Source: Xylanibacter rarus
GTDB lineage: Bacteria; Bacteroidota; Bacteroidia; Bacteroidales; Bacteroidaceae
DNA length: 64,000 nt
Direction of reading: 5' to 3'
Assembly: GCF_001275135.1 (NCBI RefSeq)
Contig: NZ_LFQU01000013.1
Location: 35,292-99,291, forward strand
Positions 1 through 8,622 of this stretch are shown here, piece by piece. Both the position numbers and the translations under genes were made by a program. The notes beneath the pieces were generated by a model, which did not search any database, was not told the DNA's origin, and was given only the letters and a program-made list of their open reading frames with translations. The first letter of the stretch is position 1. Every line of letters begins with the position of its first letter.

Positions 1-459
1 TATTCGGAAGGCGGACAGCTGTCGATGTCGACCATAACAGGCTACAGGGCACACACCTTTACCATGTCGCCCGAAGTAACTTTCTCGCCGTCTTTCGGCA
101 CATTTTATTACGCGGGACAATTCGCAATGAACGGCATGAATACCGATGAAACCGCACAAAATATGCTGTTCTGCTGGCGTCAGAACCTTTCTTACACACA
201 GACGATAGGCAGCGTAGACATAACCTTATCTGCTGTTCACTACCGCAACGAACTGCAGTCGGCTCAGACCGTAAACACGCTGCTTGCCGATGCCGGCGTT
301 GTGTGGCGCCTGAAGAAGGTAAGGCTGCAAGCCGAGCTGCGCAACATCTTTAACAGGCGCAACTATGCCGTTACATATTACGGCAGTGCTTCGTCGTCGA
401 CCACATACTACAACCTGCGCCCTCGCGAGATAATATTGAGCGCGCAGATAAGTCTTTAG
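1..459 (+). CDS. TonB-dependent receptor / outer-membrane beta-barrel protein, C-terminal part
   Basis: The frame is open from the first base, so this is the last 152 codons of a gene that starts before the window. Alternating polar and aromatic stretches look like barrel strands. The end carries the typical receptor signature: a LRNIFNRRNY segment, then a tyrosine-rich turn, then a final strand LRPREIILSAQISL. Barrel proteins usually end in such an aromatic/hydrophobic strand, which serves as the outer-membrane insertion signal. The substrate cannot be told because the plug domain lies outside. The next gene is convergent, and a four-unit dyad array lies 148 bases after the stop. Confidence 0.75.
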   Translation, partial: YSEGGQLSMSTITGYRAHTFTMSPEVTFSPSFGTFYYAGQFAMNGMNTDETAQNMLFCWRQNLSYTQTIGSVDITLSAVHYRNELQSAQTVNTLLADAGVVWRLKKVRLQAELRNIFNRRNYAVTYYGSASSSTTYYNLRPREIILSAQISL

Positions 460-853
460 CCGCTTGGCTACATGGTGAGGCCGTGCATACAGATATTTAT
501 GTTAACTTAACATTTGCCTAACTTCTCGTCGGCTGTCTGCCGTATGTAGTGCAGCTTTTTGTCTGTCTTTATTATGTTATGTAACAACTTGATATTCAGT
601 GCGTTGCAAAAGGCTGTCTTTTGGCTTGCAAAACGTGGCCTTTTGTCTTGTAAAAGCATACCTTTTACGAAGCAAAAGCTATCCTTTTGCAATGCGGTTG
701 ATGAAGAGTGGAAAAATATAAGCGTGCCAAACGATATCTAACTGTTGCAGAATGTTAAAACAGAAACCTCCATATCTGCTGCAAATAATGTTGCAAAAGA
801 TATGGATGCAGAATGTGTTTATCGCGTCAGATAACCCTTACCGGTTGTCATGC
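460..853. other. Convergent intergenic region with a dyad array
   Basis: No gene is supported between the receptor 3' end and the dgt 3' end. It holds the conserved one-sided flank (580-606) and the first four-unit dyad array (607-690). The rest is A+T-rich with no recognisable RNA gene. Confidence 0.6.
580..690 (+). repeat. Dyad array 1 (4 x 22 bp) with conserved flank
   Basis: Units start at 607, 629, 651 and 673, an exact 22-bp period. Each has a 7-nt arm like CAAAAGG, 4 variable bases, a complementary arm like CTTTTGC and 4 spacer bases. From first to last arm it spans 84 bp. The flank at 580-606 (TGTAACAACTTGATATTC followed by AGTGCGTTG) closely matches the flank of array 5 at 39403. 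Confidence 0.85.
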
Positions 854-2194
854 CTATACAATCGGCAGACTTATTCCGTTGATTTTCTGATAGATGTCGA
901 GCGCATACACGTCGGTCATGCCGCTGATATAGTCGATAACAGCCATGATGCGCGTTTCGAGGTCGGGCGCGCTGATGTCATACTGGCTGCTCACGCGGCT
1001 GATAAGCTGGCGCGAGTAGAACCGCTGCGGATTGACGGCCGCCTCGGTCATGACCTCCATCAGGCTGTCCATAATCTTAAAACCGCTCAGTTCGACGTCA
1101 AGCACAGGCTTGCTCTTGTAGATTCGCTTTTTCGAAAGTTCTGTGCAGTTGCGGTAAGCCTTAACCAGTCTGTCGTCGATGCTGTCGATAAGACTGCCGC
1201 TGAACTCGCCCCTCATGATCTCGTCTTCGTGCCTCATGAACGCGTCAACGCATGCCCTTTCGAGCGCGTTGATAACGCAGGCCCTCATGTATATCACCTT
1301 CTCGTTGTCGTCGGTTATCTCCTCGTCGTGAATCCTCTGCATGATATGATTTTGTCCCATTTCATCGAAGAAATCCAAGAAAAGCCGCTTTGTCTCCTCA
1401 TACGTTACAATCTTCAGCTTGTGGGCATCCTCAATGTCCATAATCTCGTAGCAGATGTCATCGGCAGCCTCTACAAGATACACCAGCGGATGGCGCGCAT
1501 ACTCGGCAGGACAGCCGTCGGCCGACTTGCGTATTATGCCGAGGTCGTCGGCAATGCGGCAGAATATGTCGGCTTCGGTGCTGAAAAATCCGAATTTACC
1601 GTGCCCCTTTTCCGCCAGAGCCGACGCAAAAGGATATTTCACGATAGACGCAAGCGTGGTGTAAGTCATCACGAATCCGCCGTCGCGACGCCCTTTGAAG
1701 CGGTGAGCAAGCAGGCGGAACGCGTTGGCGTTACCCTCAAAGTGAGTGATGTCGTTCCACAGTTCGGGGCTCAGCCTGTCTTTGAGATAAGCCCCCTTGC
1801 CCTCGGTGAAGAACGTCTGAATGGCCTTCTCGCCGGAGTGTCCGAACGGAGGGTTGCCCATGTCGTGCGCCAGGCATGCCGTGCTTACTATGGTGCCAAT
1901 CTGCGTGAACAGCGTGTCGGCCAGTTCGGGCCTTGTCTTCATAACGCAGTGGGCCACGTCGTTGCCGAGCGACATGCCCACGCTTGCCACTTCCAGGCTG
2001 TGAGTGAGGCGGTTATGTACGAAAATGCTGCCCGGCAGCGGGAACACCTGAGTCTTGTTCTGCATGCGGCGGAACGGCGCAGAGAATATCAGCCGGTCGT
2101 AGTCGCGCTTAAACTCAGAGCGGTCGTCGTGCCTTATGGCGTGGCGCGACTCCTGTCCGAGTCTTTTGTTCGATATAAGTTGTTTCCAGTTCAT
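854..2194 (-). CDS. dgt: dGTP triphosphohydrolase (dGTPase)
   Basis: This enzyme hydrolyses dGTP to deoxyguanosine and triphosphate, shaping dNTP pools. The 446-residue protein has the HD-domain signature: His65 in NRLTHSLEV, the His-Asp pair 110-111 in AHDMGNPPFGHSGE, and a later HFEGNAN segment. The N-terminus MNWKQLISNKRLGQE is typical of the family. I therefore prefer the ATG at 2194 over the adjacent ATG at 2197 and a longer one at 2224. A TAnnTTTG-type box on the minus strand lies at 2244-2251. The neighbour on the other side, dut, is divergent and also acts on nucleotides. Confidence 0.93.
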   Translation of the reverse strand: MNWKQLISNKRLGQESRHAIRHDDRSEFKRDYDRLIFSAPFRRMQNKTQVFPLPGSIFVHNRLTHSLEVASVGMSLGNDVAHCVMKTRPELADTLFTQIGTIVSTACLAHDMGNPPFGHSGEKAIQTFFTEGKGAYLKDRLSPELWNDITHFEGNANAFRLLAHRFKGRRDGGFVMTYTTLASIVKYPFASALAEKGHGKFGFFSTEADIFCRIADDLGIIRKSADGCPAEYARHPLVYLVEAADDICYEIMDIEDAHKLKIVTYEETKRLFLDFFDEMGQNHIMQRIHDEEITDDNEKVIYMRACVINALERACVDAFMRHEDEIMRGEFSGSLIDSIDDRLVKAYRNCTELSKKRIYKSKPVLDVELSGFKIMDSLMEVMTEAAVNPQRFYSRQLISRVSSQYDISAPDLETRIMAVIDYISGMTDVYALDIYQKINGISLPIV

Positions 2195-2243
2195 CATCTT
2201 TCTGCAAAATAAGGCCGTATGCACAATACGGCGGTTAGCTGCG

Positions 2244-2251
2244 CAAAAGTA
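2244..2251 (-). promoter_or_regulatory. Probable -7 box for dgt
   Basis: Reads TACTTTTG on the minus strand, matching the Bacteroidota -7 form TAnnTTTG. No clear TTTG -33 box is seen at the expected spacing. Confidence 0.45.
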
Positions 2252-2315
2252 ATCTAAAAATGGCTAAATTCTTTCTTTTTAGCGCTAAAAATACAATTAT
2301 GTAAATATAAATAGC

Positions 2316-2323
2316 TATTTTTG
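2316..2323 (+). promoter_or_regulatory. Probable -7 box for the dut operon
   Basis: TATTTTTG matches TAnnTTTG, about 115 bases before the dut start. The -33 element is not clear. Confidence 0.4.
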
Positions 2324-2437
2324 CACACAAATTAAAATAACGTAACCGGCAGCATGCCAGCTGTGGGCTGGCTGATGTCGGCATGTGGCGTCAGGCCTAG
2401 GCATGCGCCGTTAAAACCTAAAAAGCAGAATAAGACT

Positions 2438-2875
2438 ATGATACCCGTAAAAGTAATCAACAAAGGGCACCAGCCGCTTCCGGCATACGCCACGGCACAG
2501 AGTGCAGGTATGGATCTCAGGGCTAACATCGACGCCCCGATAACGCTGCGCCCCATGGAGCGCAGGCTGATACCCACGGGCCTCTACATAGCCCTGCCCG
2601 AAGGCTACGAGGCACAGGTGCGCCCGCGCAGCGGACTGGCCTTGAAGCACGGCATTACGGTGCTTAACACGCCGGGAACGATAGACGCCGACTACAGGGG
2701 CGAGGTGATGGTGCTGCTGATAAACTTTTCAGACACCGACTTCGTGATCAACGACGGCGAACGCATAGCCCAGATGGTCATTGCTCGCCATGAGACGGCA
2801 GAGTTTGTCGAGGTTAGCGTGCTCGATGAGACAGAGCGCGGCGCAGGCGGCTACGGCCACACCGGAGTGAAATAA
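2438..2875 (+). CDS. dut: dUTP diphosphatase (dUTPase)
   Basis: This enzyme converts dUTP to dUMP and pyrophosphate, keeping uracil out of DNA and feeding dTMP synthesis. The protein has 145 residues, normal for the trimeric family. All five motifs are visible: AGMDLRA (23-29), RPRSGLA (62-68), [10 protein letters not shown] (80-89, with the catalytic Asp), GERIAQMVI (107-115) and the P-loop-like [10 protein letters not shown] (134-143). The last usually reads GFGSTG, so Tyr and His are substitutions here. The ATG at 2438 is chosen because homology begins at MIPVKVIN; the upstream extension looks non-coding. It leads an operon with the TPR lipoprotein 28 bases downstream. Confidence 0.95.
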   Translation: MIPVKVINKGHQPLPAYATAQSAGMDLRANIDAPITLRPMERRLIPTGLYIALPEGYEAQVRPRSGLALKHGITVLNTPGTIDADYRGEVMVLLINFSDTDFVINDGERIAQMVIARHETAEFVEVSVLDETERGAGGYGHTGVK

Positions 2876-2903
2876 CAGCAAGGTTCGCATTTCAACAATT
2901 CAG

Positions 2904-4679
2904 ATGAACAGACTAACATCATACATCCTTGTGCTGCTTTCGGCGGCGGCTGTCATCACAGGCTGCAGCCACGGCACGGCAACAAAGACAGGCGCAGGCG
3001 GCACGGCGTCGCGCGGCATCGTGGTTCCGCCCATAAGCCATAACGACAGCATGCGCTTCAAGATATTCTATTTTGAGGCTGTCAAGCAGCAGGTGGCCGG
3101 CAACTACGACGCGGCTTACGACTTGCTGAGCCACTGTCTCGACATAAACCCCAATGCAGCAGAGGCCTACTTTATGATGTCGTCTTACAGCGGAGTGCTC
3201 TATGGCGACACCGCCGCACTTGAAGACGTTAAGAAGGCTGCCGAGCTCGACCCCGAGAACAACACCTATCTTGAGCGTCTCGGCACGGGCTACATACGCA
3301 TAGGCAACCTCGACGAGGCCATAAAGGCATACGAGAAGTTGGCACACAACAGTCCGGAGCGCTCAGACGTGCTCGACATCCTTAACCAGCTGTATCTCAG
3401 AAAGAAAGACTACGACAATGTGATAAAGACCATTGAACGCATCGAAGCCCTTGAAGGCAGCAGTGAGCAGACAGCCCTGTCGAAGATGCAGGTGTACTCG
3501 CTGCAGGGCAAGAAGGAGGAGGAGTTCAATGAGCTGAAGTCGATGTCGGAGAAATATCCCAACGACATGAACTACAGGGTGATGATGGGCAACTGGCTTC
3601 TGCAGAACGGCAAGCCCGACGAGGCATACAGCCAGTATATGGACGTGCTGAAGCAAGACCCCGAGAACCCCATGGCACGCATGTCGATGATAGACTACTA
3701 CAGGACTACGGGCAGCACGGCGCAGGCCGACTCGATACAGGAGACAATGCTCGTGAATCCCAAGACGCCCGTCAGCACAAAGATGATACTGATGAGGCAG
3801 GTGGTGGCAGACAACGAGAAGAACGGAGGCGACAGCACACAGGTGCTCAACCTCTTTAAGAGAATACTGAAACAGCCGCAGGAAACATCCGACATGGCCG
3901 AGCTGTATGCAGCATACATGACGCTGAAGAAGATGCCGCAGGATTCTATCACCAAGGTGCTGGAGACCGTGCTGACCATCTCGCCCGACAACGCGGCTGC
4001 CCGTCTGCAGCTGATACAGACAGTGTGGAACGAGAAAGACTTCGACAAGGTTATAGAGCTGTCGCGCCAGGCGCTCGACTATAATCCCGACGAGATGGCC
4101 TTCTATTATTTCCTCGGGCTTGCCTATGTGCAGAAAGACGATGACGACAACGCCCTCGAAGTGTTCAGAAAGGGCGTCAGCCAGATTGACGACGAGAGCA
4201 ACCCCGACATCGTGTCTGACTTTTATGCCATCATGGGCGACATTCTTTACAGCAAGGGGCAGGAGCAGGAAGCCTATGCCGCTTATGACAGTTGCCTGCA
4301 GTGGAAGGACGACAACTTCGGCTGTCTGAACAACTATGCCTACTATCTGTCGGAAACGGGCAAAAATCTCGACAAGGCCGAGCAGATGAGCTATCGCACG
4401 GTGCAGGCCGAACCTGACAACTGCACATACCTTGACACCTATGCATGGATACTGTTCAAGCAGAAAAAATATAAAGACGCGCAGCCGTATATCGACATGG
4501 CCATCAAGAACGACACCACAAACAGTGCGGTGCTTCTCGAGCATGCAGGCGACATCTACTACATGAACGGCGACGCCGGCAAGGCCCTTGAATACTGGCG
4601 CGAGGCGCTTGAGAACAGTGACGAAGAGAATAAGGTGCTTATAAGAAAAATAAAACTGAAGAAATATGTTGAGAAATAG
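2904..4679 (+). CDS. TPR-repeat lipoprotein
   Basis: A 591-residue protein with a lipoprotein signal peptide (VITGC, lipidated Cys21). The rest is mostly tetratricopeptide repeats, for example NYDAAYDLLSHCLDINPNA, NLDEAIKAYEKLAHNSPE and, near the end, KYKDAQPYIDMAIKND and DAGKALEYWREALE. It is probably tethered at the periplasmic face as a protein-interaction scaffold; partners are unknown. Its stop overlaps the next lipoprotein start by 14 bases, so the two are probably translationally coupled. Its place between dut and an EnvC-like gene is an arrangement I believe is common in Bacteroidales. Specific function is unassigned. Confidence 0.88.
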   Translation: MNRLTSYILVLLSAAAVITGCSHGTATKTGAGGTASRGIVVPPISHNDSMRFKIFYFEAVKQQVAGNYDAAYDLLSHCLDINPNAAEAYFMMSSYSGVLYGDTAALEDVKKAAELDPENNTYLERLGTGYIRIGNLDEAIKAYEKLAHNSPERSDVLDILNQLYLRKKDYDNVIKTIERIEALEGSSEQTALSKMQVYSLQGKKEEEFNELKSMSEKYPNDMNYRVMMGNWLLQNGKPDEAYSQYMDVLKQDPENPMARMSMIDYYRTTGSTAQADSIQETMLVNPKTPVSTKMILMRQVVADNEKNGGDSTQVLNLFKRILKQPQETSDMAELYAAYMTLKKMPQDSITKVLETVLTISPDNAAARLQLIQTVWNEKDFDKVIELSRQALDYNPDEMAFYYFLGLAYVQKDDDDNALEVFRKGVSQIDDESNPDIVSDFYAIMGDILYSKGQEQEAYAAYDSCLQWKDDNFGCLNNYAYYLSETGKNLDKAEQMSYRTVQAEPDNCTYLDTYAWILFKQKKYKDAQPYIDMAIKNDTTNSAVLLEHAGDIYYMNGDAGKALEYWREALENSDEENKVLIRKIKLKKYVEK

Positions 4680-5562
4680 CAGCAGGCTGTTACGCAGCCT
4701 CGTCTTTTTGGTTGTGTGCCTCGCCGTGGTTTCGTGCGGCACAAAGAAGGCCGCCATGTCCGGCGGCTCGTCTTCGTCGTCAGGCAATAACGATGTTGAA
4801 AGCATACTGGCCCGCAAGACAGACTTCCTGCGCAAGGTCTACGACAATGAAGTGTATGCCCAGGCCATATCGGCTAAGATAAAGTTCAGCATCAACACCG
4901 GTTCAAAAGATCTGTCGGTGTCGGGCTCGCTGAAGATGAAGAAGGACGACGTGATACGCATACAGCTCACTCCGCTCGGACTGATGGAGGCCGGACGCAT
5001 TGAGTTTACAAAGGATTACGTGCTCGTGGTAGACCGCATCAACAAGGAATATATCAAGGCTTCATACAGCGATGTCGACTTCCTGCAGCGCAACGGGCTC
5101 GACTTCTACGCCCTGCAGGCACTGCTGTGGAATCAGCTCTTCGTGCCCGGACAGCAGAAGATAACCGACTCGGCCCTCAAGAATTTCGGCGTTACGTTCA
5201 ACGATGCCGTGGCCAACACGCTCGTTACGCTGAAGCGCGGCAGCATGAGCTATGTGTGGCAGGCCGACAAGACGAGCGGACAGATCAAGGCTGTGGACGT
5301 AACATACAGCAGCCCGTCTACAGGCAGCACATCAGTGAAATGCACTTACGGAACATTCAAGCCGCTCGGTACGAAGAAATTCCCTACTGACATCACCCTG
5401 ATGATGAAGAGCAGCGCGGTGAAGAGAGCCAACGGCGTGGCCGTGAACATATCAATGAGCGGACTCGACACGTCGGCCGACTGGGAGACGCGCACCTCTG
5501 TGTCGGATAAATATAAAAAGGTGGATCCGCAGGACGTAATTAACAGAATCTTAAAGTTATAA
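4666..5562 (+). CDS. DUF4292-type lipoprotein
   Basis: 298 residues with a lipoprotein signal (VVSCG, Cys24) and a Ser/Gly-rich linker. The domain resembles DUF4292 (LolA/LolB-like fold) by layout: strands such as IKFSINTGSKDLSVSGSLKMKKDD, then IRIQLTPLGLMEAGRIEFTKDYVLVVDRINKEY. That pattern recalls outer-membrane lipoprotein carrier folds; this family assignment is from memory. The start overlaps the TPR gene by 14 bases, and the stop codon abuts the ATG of the EnvC-like gene, so these form one transcript. A role in lipoprotein or envelope maintenance is inferred. Confidence 0.8.
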   Translation: MLRNSSRLLRSLVFLVVCLAVVSCGTKKAAMSGGSSSSSGNNDVESILARKTDFLRKVYDNEVYAQAISAKIKFSINTGSKDLSVSGSLKMKKDDVIRIQLTPLGLMEAGRIEFTKDYVLVVDRINKEYIKASYSDVDFLQRNGLDFYALQALLWNQLFVPGQQKITDSALKNFGVTFNDAVANTLVTLKRGSMSYVWQADKTSGQIKAVDVTYSSPSTGSTSVKCTYGTFKPLGTKKFPTDITLMMKSSAVKRANGVAVNISMSGLDTSADWETRTSVSDKYKKVDPQDVINRILKL

Positions 5563-7143
5563 ATGAGAAGAATACTAATATTTCTGCTGGCATTGTCGTT
5601 GGTGGCACCTTCGCTGGCTCAGAAAAAGCAGACAGCCAAGAAAAAGACCACGACGAAGCGCGTGGTGAAGAAGCGCAGCACGAAGAAGTCGGCCAAGACA
5701 GCCAACTATTCGAACGCCTCTATCAGGGGGCTCCGCAACCAGCGCGCGAGCGTTCAGCGCAAGATAAAGGAGCAGGAGCGCCTCTTGCGTGCCAATAAGG
5801 CCGACGTAAAGAAGCGGCTCAACAACCTGATGATGATAAACAGCGAAATAGACCAGCGGCAGAAGTCTATCGACGGAATACAGAAAGACATTACCCACAT
5901 CGACGGAAACATACAGCTGCTCAAGAACCAGCTCTCTACGCTCGAGCAGCAGCTGCAGGACCGCAAGGCCAAATACATAAAGTCGATGCGGTATATGGCC
6001 AGCAACCGCACCATACAGGATAAGCTGATGTTCATCTTCAGCGCCAAGAACTTTGCCCAGATGTACCGCCGTCTGAGGTTCGTCCGCGAGTATGCCGCCT
6101 ATCAGCGTGCCCAGGGCGAGATGGTGAAAGCCAAGCAAAACCAGATAGAGGCAAAGAACAACGAGCTGAAGAAGGTCAGAGGACAGAAGAACAACCTGCT
6201 CTATAAGGGACAGCAGGAACAGGCTGCGCTGCAAGGCAAGCAGGCCGAGCAGCAGCAGGTGGTGAACACACTGCAGAAGCAGCAGAAGACGATACAGACT
6301 ATCATTGCCGACCAGCGCAAGAAGGATGCAGCCCTCAATGCGCAGATCGACAAGCTCATAGCCGAAGAAGTGGCTAAAGCCAAGGCAAGAGCTGAGGCTG
6401 AAGCCCGCAGAAAAGCCGCTGCCGCTGCCGCCGCCGCAAAGCGCAGGGCAGAGGAACTGGCACGCAAGAAGGCTGCCGCCGAGGCTGCAGCGCGCGAGAA
6501 TGCACGCCGTGTGGCTGAGGCTAAGGCACGCGAGGAACGCCTGAAAGCCGAAGCAAGAGCAGCCGAGCGCAAGAGCGCCGAGGAGAAAGCCAGGGCAGAA
6601 CAGGCCGCACGTGAGGCTGAGGCCGACCGCGTTGCGGCAGAACGCAAGGCCAAGGTGGAGGAGATGAGGCATGAGAACGAGGTGGCTCGTGCCAAGAAGG
6701 AGGCCAAGGAGGCCGTCGCCTTCGATTCGAAGGACCGCAAGCTCAGCGGCAGTTTTGAGCGCAACCGCGGCCGCCTGCCGATGCCTATCACGGGCTCTTA
6801 CCGCATTGTGAGTCATTTCGGACAATATAATGTTGAAGGACTTAAGAACGTTAAGCTCGACAACAAGGGAATAAATATCCTCGGAAGTCCCGGAGCGTCG
6901 GCACGCTCTATATTCGACGGAGAAGTCAGTGCCGTGTTCGGCTTCGGCGGAACGATGGTTGTCATGGTGCGCCACGGCAGTTATATTTCAGTCTACTGCA
7001 ACCTGCGCTCCGTAAGCGTACACCGCGGACAGCACGTCAGCGCCCGTCAGGCCTTGGGCGTGGTAGGCGAGGACAACATACTGCAGTTCCAGCTCAGGCG
7101 CGGAACGGCAAAGCTGAATCCTGAGTCATGGCTCGGAAGATAG
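5563..7143 (+). CDS. EnvC-like murein hydrolase activator with degenerate M23/LytM domain
   Basis: 526 residues: signal peptide (cleavage near SLAQ), a basic Lys-rich stretch (about 20-50), two coiled-coil blocks (about 50-250), an Ala/Arg/Glu-rich helix (about 260-390) and a C-terminal LytM/M23 domain (about 420-526). The zinc ligands of active M23 enzymes seem lost: the first motif reads DNKGINIL and the last reads VYCNLRSV where active enzymes have a HxH. This matches EnvC-type activators, which recruit and switch on amidases at the division site rather than cut peptidoglycan. ATG directly follows the previous TAA. Confidence 0.88.
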   Translation: MRRILIFLLALSLVAPSLAQKKQTAKKKTTTKRVVKKRSTKKSAKTANYSNASIRGLRNQRASVQRKIKEQERLLRANKADVKKRLNNLMMINSEIDQRQKSIDGIQKDITHIDGNIQLLKNQLSTLEQQLQDRKAKYIKSMRYMASNRTIQDKLMFIFSAKNFAQMYRRLRFVREYAAYQRAQGEMVKAKQNQIEAKNNELKKVRGQKNNLLYKGQQEQAALQGKQAEQQQVVNTLQKQQKTIQTIIADQRKKDAALNAQIDKLIAEEVAKAKARAEAEARRKAAAAAAAAKRRAEELARKKAAAEAAARENARRVAEAKAREERLKAEARAAERKSAEEKARAEQAAREAEADRVAAERKAKVEEMRHENEVARAKKEAKEAVAFDSKDRKLSGSFERNRGRLPMPITGSYRIVSHFGQYNVEGLKNVKLDNKGINILGSPGASARSIFDGEVSAVFGFGGTMVVMVRHGSYISVYCNLRSVSVHRGQHVSARQALGVVGEDNILQFQLRRGTAKLNPESWLGR

Positions 7144-7202
7144 CCATCGTACTAATGCGATAATATTTAGTAAGACACGGCCGCTGCGACGGTCTGCCAA
7201 CA

Positions 7203-7258
7203 AAGCCGAGACACATTTTTGTCAGATAATTTTCTGTCTGGCGTTTGTGTGTCGGCTT
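7203..7258. other. Hairpin between the EnvC-like gene and murG
   Basis: Arms 7203-7215 and 7246-7258 pair over 13 bp with one mismatch. An inner CAGATA/TGTCTG pairing adds structure. There is no clear T-run after it, so it may be a Rho-type or attenuating structure. Confidence 0.4.
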
Positions 7259-7349
7259 GTCGGTCTTGCCGCCGTGCGCAGTGTCCGGATATTTTTTTAA
7301 TAAGCCAGAAAAATATTATTTAAAATTATCTGAAAAGAAAAATTTTGAT

Positions 7350-7357
7350 TACTTTTG
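7350..7357 (+). promoter_or_regulatory. Probable -7 box for murG
   Basis: TACTTTTG (TAnnTTTG), 25 bases before the murG ATG. This suggests murG starts a transcription unit. Confidence 0.5.
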
Positions 7358-7381
7358 CGAAATAATAAGGTGTAAGGACAT

Positions 7382-8497
7382 ATGGAAGATGAACTTAGAA
7401 TAATTATAAGCGGAGGCGGCACCGGAGGCCATATATTTCCGGCTGTTTCGATAGCTAACGCAATCAGGGCAAAGTATCCCGAAGCTAAAATACTGTTTGT
7501 CGGAGCGTTAAGACGCATGGAGATGCAGCGCGTGCCTGCTGCCGGTTATGAGATTGTAGGACTTCCTATAAGCGGCTTCAACAGAAAGAACATGCTTAAG
7601 AATGTGGTGGTTCTTTACAGGATATGGAAGAGCCAGCAGATGGCGAAGAAGATTATACGCAAGTTCAATCCAATGGCAGCCGTCGGAGTGGGCGGATATG
7701 CCAGCGGTCCGATGCTCAACCAGTGTACGAAGATGGGCATACCGTGCCTCATTCAGGAGCAGAACTCCTATGCTGGCGTCACCAACAAGATACTGTCGAA
7801 AAAGGTAGACCGTATCTGCGTGGCCTACGACGGCATGGAAAGATTCTTCCCGGCAGACAAGATAGTCAAGACCGGTAATCCCGTGCGTCAGGCCCTGCTC
7901 GACACAAAGCTGACAAAGGCTGAGGCTCTTAAGAGCTTCGGGCTGTCTGAAGACAAGAAGACCATCCTCATCGTAGGCGGAAGCCTTGGCGCGAGAACGG
8001 TCAACGAGAGCGTACTTCAGAATCTCGACATGATAAAAGAGTCAGGTGTGCAGTTTATATGGCAGACCGGAAAATACTATAACGCGTCGATAATGGCTGA
8101 ACTGAAGCAGCGCGGAACGGTTCCGTCGCTTCACGTAACCGACTTTATCTCTGACATGGGCGCTGCATACAAGGCCGCCGACCTGGTGATAAGCCGCGCC
8201 GGAGCAAGCAGCATATCAGAGTTCTGCCTCATAGGCAAGCCGGTTATCCTCGTTCCTTCGCCCAATGTGGCCGAAGACCATCAGACAAAGAACGCCATGG
8301 CCCTGGTCAATAAGAACGCTGCTCTGTATGTTAAGGACGCCGACGCTCCTGCTGAGGTGGTTAAGCTGGCGCTGCAGACAGTGAAAGACGATGCCAGACT
8401 GAAAGAACTTAGCGAGAACATACTGAAGCTCGCGCTTCCCGACTCGGCCGACATAATAGCCAACGAAGTGGTTAAGCTCGCACGCCGCGGACACTGA
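7382..8497 (+). CDS. murG: UDP-GlcNAc–undecaprenoyl-PP-MurNAc-pentapeptide GlcNAc transferase
   Basis: This membrane-associated enzyme adds GlcNAc to lipid I to make lipid II on the cytoplasmic face. The 371-residue protein has the N-terminal glycine-rich loop GGGTGGHIFPA (11-21), the RMEMQRVPAAGYEIVGLPISG segment and the C-terminal UDP-GlcNAc site ISRAGASSISEFCLIGKP followed by PSPNVAEDHQTKNA. It is a GT28-family member of normal length. It opens the cluster here; the usual upstream partner ftsW is absent and its place is taken by an EnvC-like operon. murC follows after a 125-base gap holding two hairpins. Confidence 0.96.
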   Translation: MEDELRIIISGGGTGGHIFPAVSIANAIRAKYPEAKILFVGALRRMEMQRVPAAGYEIVGLPISGFNRKNMLKNVVVLYRIWKSQQMAKKIIRKFNPMAAVGVGGYASGPMLNQCTKMGIPCLIQEQNSYAGVTNKILSKKVDRICVAYDGMERFFPADKIVKTGNPVRQALLDTKLTKAEALKSFGLSEDKKTILIVGGSLGARTVNESVLQNLDMIKESGVQFIWQTGKYYNASIMAELKQRGTVPSLHVTDFISDMGAAYKAADLVISRAGASSISEFCLIGKPVILVPSPNVAEDHQTKNAMALVNKNAALYVKDADAPAEVVKLALQTVKDDARLKELSENILKLALPDSADIIANEVVKLARRGH

Positions 8498-8564
8498 TGC
8501 GGAGGGTTAGTAGGCCACAGACAATAATTATATAGAATACTAAAATAAATTGCAAAAGCAGATG

Positions 8565-8599
8565 CAGGGCTGCAATCAGCCCTGGCGGACAAAAGTCCG
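8565..8599 (+). other. Tandem hairpins ahead of murC
   Basis: Two perfect short hairpins sit next to each other: CAGGGCTG/CAGCCCTG (8565-8572 with 8577-8584) and CGGAC/GTCCG (8586-8599). They lie 24 bases before the murC ATG. They are not followed by a T-run, so they could be a leader structure or RNA-processing site. Confidence 0.5.
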
Positions 8600-8622
8600 T
8601 TTCTGTAGAGAATAATAAAATA

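Noticed and set aside
607-690. The dyad arrays as a CRISPR array
   Set aside because: The units are 22 bp with imperfect dyads and no unique 30-base spacers; no cas genes are present.
752-2212. A 486-codon plus-strand frame opposite dgt
   Set aside because: It lies entirely antisense to a clear dGTPase gene and has no domain-like sequence. Such mirror frames arise from codon bias.
3363-4835. A 490-codon minus-strand frame opposite the TPR lipoprotein
   Set aside because: It is antisense to clear TPR repeats and runs through an operon junction.
5575-6975. A 466-codon minus-strand frame opposite the EnvC-like gene
   Set aside because: Its Leu/Cys-rich repeats mirror the Ala/Lys/Glu coiled coil of the real gene.
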